Assembly (NCBI RefSeq): GCF_016758195.1
Contig: NZ_QYAC01000001.1
Coordinates: 347,423-411,422 of the forward strand
Origin: Leucobacter chromiireducens subsp. solipictus
Lineage (GTDB): Bacteria; Actinomycetota; Actinomycetes; Actinomycetales; Microbacteriaceae
DNA: 64,000 bases
Direction: 5' to 3'
How positions within the stretch are numbered: position 1 is the first letter of the stretch; each line of letters starts with the position of its first letter. The notes beneath the pieces were generated by a model. That model was not told the origin of the DNA, did not search any database, and saw only the letters and a list, made by a program, of their open reading frames with translations. The translations under genes were made by a program, and so were the position numbers. Positions 58,643 through 64,000 of the stretch are shown here, piece by piece.

Positions 58643-59245
58643 CTACTCGTCGTTCTCCGATTGTTTGTCCGACGGCGACGGCGTCGCAGGCGACTCGGTC
58701 GACTGCTGGTCCGCCCACTGCGTACACGCGGCATCGGCGTCCTCGGGCAGCCCCAGTGCCTCGCGCGCCCGCGCAGCGGCCGTGGCCGTCTCCTCCGCCC
58801 CGTCCCATTCGTATCGGGTGAGCTTGTGCGGGGGGAGCTTCACGACGCGCTTGACTTGTTCGCGGTCGGTCACGAGCGTCTCCCGGACGTCGTCGACCGC
58901 GGCCTGCGCGTCCTCCGGCCAGGTCGTTGCCGTCGGGGCGAGCCGTTTCGCCGCCGCCGAACTCGCTGCGGCGACCCGCTCGAGCGCGTCGCTCACCCGT
59001 TTCGCGTCCGCGAGCTTCGTCTCCGACGCGGTGCCCCGCGCCAGCGCCAGGCGCAGCTGCTCGAGTTCAGCGTCCGCGATATCCCAGGCCGCGTTCACCG
59101 GGCACACGGCGTCGAGGTAGGCCCCGCCAGCCTCGCTCGCGGTGAGCACCTCCGGCTCCGGCTCGGGCTCGGGCGTGCAGCCCGCGAGCAGGAGGAGCCC
59201 GGCGACGATCCCGAGGGCGGCGGACACCCGACACAACTTCTGCAC
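58643..59245 (-). CDS. Lipoprotein of unknown function
   Basis: A 200-residue protein with a lipobox LLAGC (Cys near 23), a TPEPEPEPE spacer, then a helical domain rich in Ala, Glu and Lys and a Ser/Pro/Asp tail. Two further cysteines (AVCPV, AACTQW) may form a disulfide. The GTG at 59245 lies 6 nt after TATTGT. A longer frame crosses the divergent GNAT gene and is rejected. It shows no recognised family. Confidence 0.8.
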   Translation of the reverse strand: MQKLCRVSAALGIVAGLLLLAGCTPEPEPEPEVLTASEAGGAYLDAVCPVNAAWDIADAELEQLRLALARGTASETKLADAKRVSDALERVAAASSAAAKRLAPTATTWPEDAQAAVDDVRETLVTDREQVKRVVKLPPHKLTRYEWDGAEETATAAARAREALGLPEDADAACTQWADQQSTESPATPSPSDKQSENDE

Positions 59246-59296
59246 CCCTCGACAATAGCCGAGCAGACCTGGCGTTCCCGGGTTAGGCTGAGCCAC

Positions 59297-59656
59297 ATGG
59301 CACGATATCTCACGGAAACGCAGGCTGCGGCGGACGGAATCCGGATCGTCCACCAGCCTGATCAGCACCGCTTTGCGCTGCTCGCGGGCGGCGATGCGGC
59401 AGTCCCCGAAGCCGGCGACCGGCTTATTGGCGAGGCCCACTACTCACTCCAGGGCGAGGCCGGCGAGCCCGAGGCCAGCGTGAACTTCGACCACACGCTG
59501 GTGCACCCGGATTTCCGCGGCACCGGGCTCTCCGGCCTGCTCGCGCACCGCGCGGTCACCTCCGAGGTGGTGCGCGGGCGTCGCGTGCTCGCGTCGTGCT
59601 GGTTCATCGAGGGGTACCTCGCTCGACACCCGGAGCTGCTGACGCCCGACGCGTAG
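59297..59656 (+). CDS. GNAT-fold N-acetyltransferase-like protein (YjdJ type)
   Basis: A 119-residue minimal GNAT domain of the YjdJ/GCN5L1-like group. VNFDHTLVHPDFRGTGLSGL carries the acyl-CoA loop, and ASCWFIEGYLARHPE ends the fold. TAGGCT ends 7 nt before the ATG. Such proteins may bind acyl-CoA, but substrates are unknown. It is divergent from the lipoprotein gene. Confidence 0.87.
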   Translation: MARYLTETQAAADGIRIVHQPDQHRFALLAGGDAAVPEAGDRLIGEAHYSLQGEAGEPEASVNFDHTLVHPDFRGTGLSGLLAHRAVTSEVVRGRRVLASCWFIEGYLARHPELLTPDA

Positions 59657-59687
59657 TGCCTCGCGCGGCAGCAGCCCGCGGGCCGGC

Positions 59688-60440
59688 TTACGGTGCCGTG
59701 TAACCGCCGTCGACGAGGTGATAGCTGCCCGTGACGAACGAGGCGGCGTCACTCGCGAGGAACGCCACCATGTGGGCGATCTCCTCGGCCCGACCGAGGC
59801 GCCCCATCGGGTGCTTCGCGATCAGTGCGTTGCGGGTCGCCTCGTCCGCGTTCTTCAGCAGCGGGGTGTCGACGTAGCCGGGGCCGACCGAGTTGACGCG
59901 GACCCCGTGCGTCGCCGACTCGAGCGCGGCGGTCTTGGTGAGACCCACGACGGCGTGCTTGCTCGCCACATACGCGGGCGATCCCGCGCTGCCCACGCTG
60001 CCCAGAATTGACGCCATGTTCACGATCGAGCCGCCGCCGTGCTCCATCATGTGCGCCTGGTGGGCGCGCGTGCCGCGGAACACCGCGGAGAGATTGATGT
60101 CGATCACGCGCTGCCAGTCCTCGTCCGAGTACCTCGCGGTCGCCCCGACCGCTCCCCCGATGCCCGCGTTGTTCACCGCGATCTTCAGCGGGGCGAGCGC
60201 GACGGCCGCCCGGATCGTCTCGTCGATCACCTCGGCAGAGCCGGCGTCGCCGGTCACCGCGACGGCCGTGCCGCCCGCAGCGGTGATCTCCTGCACGACG
60301 GCCTCGGCGTGCGCGGCGTCCAGATCCTGCACCACCACCTTCGCCCCATTTTCGGCGAGCAGCAGCGCAACCGCGCGGCCGATCCCCGATCCGGCGCCGG
60401 TCACCACCGCGGATCGATCCGCAACCTCATACTGTGCCAT
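59688..60440 (-). CDS. Short-chain dehydrogenase/reductase (SDR)
   Basis: A 250-residue classical SDR. Cofactor motif TGAGSGIGRA, the NNAG stretch (AVNNAGIGG), catalytic Ser in NMASILGS and YVASK (Tyr, Lys) are all present. Asp in VVVQDLDAAH after strand two favours NAD over NADP. ATG at 60440 follows AAGGGAG. It lies 95 nt downstream of the efflux operon and has its own ribosome site. Substrate not predictable. Confidence 0.92.
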   Translation of the reverse strand: MAQYEVADRSAVVTGAGSGIGRAVALLLAENGAKVVVQDLDAAHAEAVVQEITAAGGTAVAVTGDAGSAEVIDETIRAAVALAPLKIAVNNAGIGGAVGATARYSDEDWQRVIDINLSAVFRGTRAHQAHMMEHGGGSIVNMASILGSVGSAGSPAYVASKHAVVGLTKTAALESATHGVRVNSVGPGYVDTPLLKNADEATRNALIAKHPMGRLGRAEEIAHMVAFLASDAASFVTGSYHLVDGGYTAP

Positions 60441-60535
60441 AGCGTGACTCCCTTTCCGTGCGAGCTCCGGGCGAGGGCCCCCGTCCGTGTTCCCCACGCT
60501 ATGCTCCGCCGGGGAAGACGGCAAGGATCTCCCGC

Positions 60536-61300
60536 CTATCCCACCCGACGGCGGTACATCATGGTCGCAACCAGGAAGCCGGCGATCAGAATCCCGCTGA
60601 GCCAGGCGAGGGCAGCCCACAGCTCTACGCCCACGGGCTGCCCCGTAAACAGCGCGCGGATGGTGTTCACCACGGCGGTGACCGGCTGGTGCTCGGCGAA
60701 CCACGCCAGCGGGCCGGGCATCGAGTCCGTGGGAACGAACGCCGAACTCAGGAACGGGAGGAAGATCAGCGGATAGCTGAAGGCGCTGGCGCCGTCGACG
60801 GTCTTCGCGCTCAGGCCGGCAATCACCGCAACCCAGGTGAGGGCGAGCGTGAAGAGCGTGAGTATCCCGGCCACCGCCAGCCAGGCCAGCGGGGACGCCG
60901 CGGTGCGAAAGCCCAAGAGCAGCGCCACCCCGATCACGAGCGCTACGGACACGAGGTTCGCGGCGAGCGAGGTCAGCACGTGCGCCCAGAGCACGCTCGA
61001 ACGGGCGATCGGCATGGAGCGGAAGCGCTCGGTGATCCCGCCCTGCAGGTCCTGGAACAGACGGTATGAGGTGTATGCGACGCCCGAGGCGATCGTAATC
61101 AGGAGCACCCCGGGAAGGAGGTAGGTCACGTACGAGGTGCCGGAACCGGTGCTGATCGCGCCGCCCAGCACGAAGACAAAGAGCAGCATGATCGCGATGG
61201 GCATGATCGCGGTCGAGATGATCGTGTCCGGGCTGCGCAACACGTGGCGCAAGGAACGCCAGGTGAGCACCCGCGTATCGGTGAGCGCATGCGTGGTCAT
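60536..61300 (-). CDS. ABC-2 type efflux permease (DrrB-like)
   Basis: This 254-residue permease has about six membrane helices and the LFQDLQGGITERFRSMPIARS region typical of DrrB-like drug exporters. The ATG overlaps the ATPase stop by 4 nt (ATGA). It is the last gene of the PadR-DUF1048-ABC operon. Confidence 0.9.
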   Translation of the reverse strand: MTTHALTDTRVLTWRSLRHVLRSPDTIISTAIMPIAIMLLFVFVLGGAISTGSGTSYVTYLLPGVLLITIASGVAYTSYRLFQDLQGGITERFRSMPIARSSVLWAHVLTSLAANLVSVALVIGVALLLGFRTAASPLAWLAVAGILTLFTLALTWVAVIAGLSAKTVDGASAFSYPLIFLPFLSSAFVPTDSMPGPLAWFAEHQPVTAVVNTIRALFTGQPVGVELWAALAWLSGILIAGFLVATMMYRRRVG

Positions 61301-62085
61301 GAGGCGGCCTTTCGTGCCGGGTCTTCGACGAGCGAGAGGAAGACGTCTTCGAGCGAGGGCCGCTTCTCGACATATTCGACCTTCGCGGCCGGCAGCAACC
61401 GCTGCAGCTCCGCGAGGGTGCCCTCTTGAATGATGGTGCCGCCGTGCAGGATCGCGATGCGATCGGCCAGGTGCTCGGCCTCGTCAAGCGTCTGCGTCGT
61501 GAGGAGCACGGTGGTGCCGCCCTCGGCGAGCGCCGCGATCGTGCGCCAGACCTCGATGCGGGACTGCGGGTCGAGCCCCGTGGTGGGCTCATCAAGGAAC
61601 ACCACGGGCGGGTTCCCGACGAGACTCATCGCGATGTCGAGCCGGCGGCGCATCCCGCCGGAGTAGCTGCCCGCCCGGCGTGATCCGGCGTCGCTCAGCG
61701 CGAAGCGTTCAAGCAGCGCGTCCGCGAGGCCGCCCGGGTCCGGGAGACGCCGCAGTTGCGCGACGAGGATCAGGTTTTCGCGCCCGGTGAGGACCTCGTC
61801 AACCGCGGCGAACTGGCCGGTCAGGCTGATCGATTCGCGCACCTGTGAGGCGGCCGTGGCCACATCGTAGCCGCACACCGTCGCGGTGCCGCCGTCGGCG
61901 GGGAGCAAAGTCGCGAGGATCCGCACCAGCGTTGTTTTTCCTGCGCCGTTGGACCCGAGCAGGGCGGTGATCCGTCCGCGCGGGACCGCGAGATCGACGC
62001 CACGCAACACCGTGAGGTCCCCGAATGACTTCTCGAGCCCGCGCACGCGGATGGCGAATTCACCGGGATCGCTGCGGCTAGCCAT
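61297..62085 (-). CDS. ABC efflux ATPase (DrrA-like)
   Basis: A 262-residue ATPase with Walker A GSNGAGKTT, signature YSGGMRRRLDIA, Walker B VVFLDEPTTGLDP and the DrrA-type QTLDEAEHLADRIAIL. It begins inside the end of the DUF1048 gene (8-nt overlap). With the next gene it forms a drug or peptide exporter under PadR control. Confidence 0.93.
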   Translation of the reverse strand: MASRSDPGEFAIRVRGLEKSFGDLTVLRGVDLAVPRGRITALLGSNGAGKTTLVRILATLLPADGGTATVCGYDVATAASQVRESISLTGQFAAVDEVLTGRENLILVAQLRRLPDPGGLADALLERFALSDAGSRRAGSYSGGMRRRLDIAMSLVGNPPVVFLDEPTTGLDPQSRIEVWRTIAALAEGGTTVLLTTQTLDEAEHLADRIAILHGGTIIQEGTLAELQRLLPAAKVEYVEKRPSLEDVFLSLVEDPARKAAS

Positions 62086-62449
62086 GACGTTGCTCCCCGC
62101 TCGCGACGTCGACGGCCGCGATCAGTCGCGCCCGTTCCTTGTCGATCCATTCCTTTCCGGCGTAGGACCGCGCGAACGTTTCGGCGAACTCCACGGGGTC
62201 GTCACCGACCACATCGCGGACCGGGGTATCGTCGACGGCGGCCCGCTCCCAGAGATCGACGTGGTCGCTGAGCAGTTGCACGAGGGTGTCGCCGTCGGTG
62301 AAACCCGCCCAGTACGTGAAGTAGCGCTGGAACGCTTTCGCCGCGGCGCGATAGGGCTCCGGCAGGGCCTCGAGCCTGGCGGTGTCGGCCCGGTACTGCT
62401 TCTTCTGCTCGAGCGAACCGACGAGCGTGTCCATCCATTTGGGGATCAT
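62078..62449 (-). CDS. DUF1048 family protein
   Basis: A 123-residue helical protein starting MIPKWMDTLVGSLEQKKQYR. DUF1048 proteins often lie between a PadR gene and an ABC exporter, as here, and some are thought to help regulation. The ATG at 62449 follows GGAGA. An upstream in-frame ATG lies in the spacer and lacks a ribosome site. Function unknown. Confidence 0.85.
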   Translation of the reverse strand: MIPKWMDTLVGSLEQKKQYRADTARLEALPEPYRAAAKAFQRYFTYWAGFTDGDTLVQLLSDHVDLWERAAVDDTPVRDVVGDDPVEFAETFARSYAGKEWIDKERARLIAAVDVASGEQRHG

Positions 62450-62547
62450 GAGGTGTCTCCTAAGCCAGAGGTCTTGCGCTTGGCGCAAGCGAGTGAGTGA
62501 GTGTTGCGGTGCCCGTGGGCGGGTGCGCGGCGGGTGCGCGGGCGGGA

Positions 62548-62898
62548 TCAGCCGCGCAGCTGCGTGATGCGCGCAGAGAGGGTCGTCCAGGTGTCCCAGA
62601 ACTCGGCGAGCTGCGTCCGGCCGGCGGGGTTCAGGGAATACACCTTGCGCGGCGGGCCTTTTTCGGAGGGCACCTTCTCGACGTCAACCAGGCCCTTCTG
62701 CTCGATCCTGATGAGCAGCGCGTAGACCGTCCCCTCCGCGATGTTCTCGAACCCCTCGTCGCGCAGTCGGGACGTGATCTCGGCACCGTAGGCCGGCTGA
62801 TCCTGCAGGATCGCGAGCACGATGCCCTCGAGCGTCCCCTTGAGCATTTCGGTCATTACCGATGCCACAGCTCCCCTTTCCCGAGTCGGGACCGCCAT
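62548..62898 (-). CDS. PadR-family transcriptional regulator
   Basis: This regulator of about 116 residues has the winged helix typical of PadR (LKGTLEGIVLAILQDQPAYG then AEGTVYALLIRIEQKGLVDV). Its promoter region carries three CACTAG copies, suited to autoregulation. The start is uncertain: ATG 62898, GTG 62868 (just after GGGGAG) and ATG 62856 are all in frame; the family start matches the last best. It heads the efflux operon. Confidence 0.9.
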   Translation of the reverse strand: MAVPTRERGAVASVMTEMLKGTLEGIVLAILQDQPAYGAEITSRLRDEGFENIAEGTVYALLIRIEQKGLVDVEKVPSEKGPPRKVYSLNPAGRTQLAEFWDTWTTLSARITQLRG

Positions 62899-62927
62899 TC
62901 GAGCGACTCCCTAGCGTTACTACCTAC

Positions 62928-62969
62928 CACTAGACAGTAACACTAGGTACCGGTACTTGGCAACACTAG
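62928..62969 (-). promoter_or_regulatory. PadR operon promoter with three CACTAG sites
   Basis: Minus strand TTGCCA (62963-62958), 18 nt and TACTGT (62939-62934). CACTAG occurs at 62928, 62941 and 62964, and a 10-bp palindrome GTACCGGTAC sits in the spacer. These are candidate PadR sites. Confidence 0.6.
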
Positions 62970-63366
62970 CTACCGTACAGATTCGTCGTCCGCGAATTGC
63001 CCACGACACCCGTGCCACGCGCAAGCCGTCGCCGATCACCAGCACCGCTGCGGGCGAGGATCGGACGCCGTGCGGCCGGGAGAACCCACGTGTCCCAGAT
63101 CAACTCCAGGTTCTGGAGCGCCGTCGCAGTCCCATCGCGGCGCTCAGCTATCGCGCCCTCGGGTCACGCTCGGAGGCGGAGAACACCACTTCAGGAGACC
63201 CCTCGGAGTTGGTTACGGCCCGCGCCGGGCGAACACGCGGCGATCACGCTCACGCACCCGCGGGCGGGGAGACACTGCCACAGCGCTGGGGCGAGGTTCG
63301 ATCCGAGCGCATCACCGCCGTGTGGGCGCTGCGCAATCCGGACAAGCTCACCCGGTGGGGCGGCCG
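62970..63366. other. About 400 nt without a recognisable gene
   Basis: An open frame on the plus strand reaches into the next gene, but its product has no sensible composition and no ribosome site. A GGTTCGATCC run near 63298 recalls a tRNA T-arm, but no acceptor or anticodon stem fits. Nothing else is seen. Confidence 0.6.
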
Positions 63367-64000
63367 CTATTCCCGCTCTTTGCGCTTAAAGAAGCGCACC
63401 TTCTCCGGCTTGCTCTCCGCGGGCGTCGCGTGACCCTTCATGAGTTCCGTGAGATCCTTCTCGATGAGCTGCTGGATCCGGCTGTCGCGCGCTTCCTGGT
63501 ACTCCTCGGAGTCCCCACCGCTGTAGTAGGGGTGCGTAGCGCGCTCCTTCAGCGAATCGCCAATCTCGTGCCACGCGAGATCGCGCGCCCGGAGGGCGGT
63601 CGCCTGCAACCCGGCCTCGTCAGCGGCCTTAGCGTGCAGCTCTTCGGCGACGCGCTCGTAGACCTCCTGACGGTGCCGCAGCGTGCGATTGTCGTCGTTG
63701 CCGTAGTCCGATTCGCTCCAAGAGCTGCGGCCCGTGTCCCGGATCTCGCCGCGCATCCGGGCGATGTGCTTGGCGTCGCGCTCGCGCTCGCGCGCGAGAT
63801 CCTCCGTCGCTTCGCGGACCATCTCCACGATCTGCGCCTCGTCGTAGTCGACGTGCTTCTGCAGGGCATTCATGATGATCGCGTTTTTCACCGTCATCCG
63901 GATCGCGACGTCGGCGACCAGGAGCCCCTGCTCCACGATCTCCTCCACCGGCGCCAGCACACGCTTCGGCAGTCGTCGCAGCGGGCGCGATCCGCCACGC
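63367..64000 (-). CDS. Charged coiled-coil hypothetical protein (5' end off window or GTG 63960)
   Basis: At least 197 residues. The frame stays open to the window edge, with basic residues before Val63960 (RPLRRLPKRV), so the gene may begin outside. An amphipathic N-region (IVEQGLLVADVAIRMTVKNA) is followed by a long Glu-, Arg- and Ala-rich region likely to form coiled coils, and a basic end (KVRFFKRKERE). No enzyme motif is visible. Related actinobacterial proteins are sometimes mislabelled as asparagine synthase, but nothing here supports that. Confidence 0.7.
   Translation of the reverse strand, partial: RGGSRPLRRLPKRVLAPVEEIVEQGLLVADVAIRMTVKNAIIMNALQKHVDYDEAQIVEMVREATEDLARERERDAKHIARMRGEIRDTGRSSWSESDYGNDDNRTLRHRQEVYERVAEELHAKAADEAGLQATALRARDLAWHEIGDSLKERATHPYYSGGDSEEYQEARDSRIQQLIEKDLTELMKGHATPAESKPEKVRFFKRKERE

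Noticed and set aside
56915-59296. A long plus-strand frame running into the GNAT gene
   Set aside because: Only the last 119 residues look like a protein; the rest is antisense of the exporter and lipoprotein genes.
63290-63305. Possible tRNA T-arm (GGTTCGATCC)
   Set aside because: No acceptor, D or anticodon stem can be built around it.
1-64000. CRISPR arrays, insertion sequences, prophage or integrase genes
   Set aside because: No direct-repeat array with spacers, transposase, or attachment-site duplication was found.

Overview
The window is a stretch of chromosome from a high-GC Gram-positive bacterium. An actinobacterium of the Microbacteriaceae, perhaps near Leucobacter, is the best guess. 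The reasons are very high GC, a UPF0182 membrane protein, a DUF3107 protein, an AdnAB helicase-nuclease pair, an actinobacterial CoaBC, an LAxTG-type sorting signal, and many genes that begin directly after a -10 box with no leader. The genus is inference. Nothing looks like a phage, a plasmid or an insertion sequence.

Layout. 1-7330: a teichoic-acid type glycerophosphotransferase (runs off the left edge), an HtrA-like membrane protease, a large thioester-domain surface protein with four repeats and an LARTG anchor, and two identical initiator tRNA genes. 7350-12140: an iron-siderophore uptake operon (binding protein, siderophore-interacting reductase, two permeases, no ATPase) behind a DtxR/IdeR-like iron box, with an AraC regulator upstream. 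12240-13365: a lone RecF/OLD-like ATPase. 13530-43000: a block whose order resembles, from memory, the mycobacterial Rv3193c-Rv3211 region. It holds UPF0182, a PDZ-Lon (S16) protease, a DUF2342 zinc protease, an orphan cyclodehydratase-like protein, a UvrD2-like helicase, a NudC-like Nudix hydrolase, a degenerate phosphotransferase, an AraC regulator, AdnB, AdnA, a penicillin-acylase family enzyme, DUF3107, CoaBC, an NRDE protein, a TetR/DoxX pair, an RlmC-like methyltransferase, a ferritin-like protein and a DEAD-box RNA helicase.

42870-46440: a thiamine-precursor ABC transporter under a TPP riboswitch, with YkoF divergent from it. 46500-53830: an alpha/beta hydrolase, a PHP phosphoesterase, a Xaa-Pro aminopeptidase, a phytoene-dehydrogenase-like oxidoreductase, a YchJ-like protein, a DUF885 protein and a small membrane protein. 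53870-59660: an Orn/Lys/Arg decarboxylase with a divergent LysR regulator, a DHA2 drug exporter, a lipoprotein and a GNAT protein. 59690-62900: an SDR enzyme and a PadR-DUF1048-ABC efflux operon. 62970-63366 shows no gene. A coiled-coil hypothetical runs off the right edge.

The most interesting regulatory signal lies between adnA and the divergent acylase gene (32547-32629). Two head-to-head promoters there both fit the LexA-independent DNA-damage promoter form TTGTCRGTG-N8-TANNNT, each with 7 of 9 upstream matches and exact spacing. Other notable points are a NudC homologue without its zinc cysteines, a kinase-fold protein without its catalytic HGD, widespread leaderless starts, and two nested three-stem palindromes between convergent genes.
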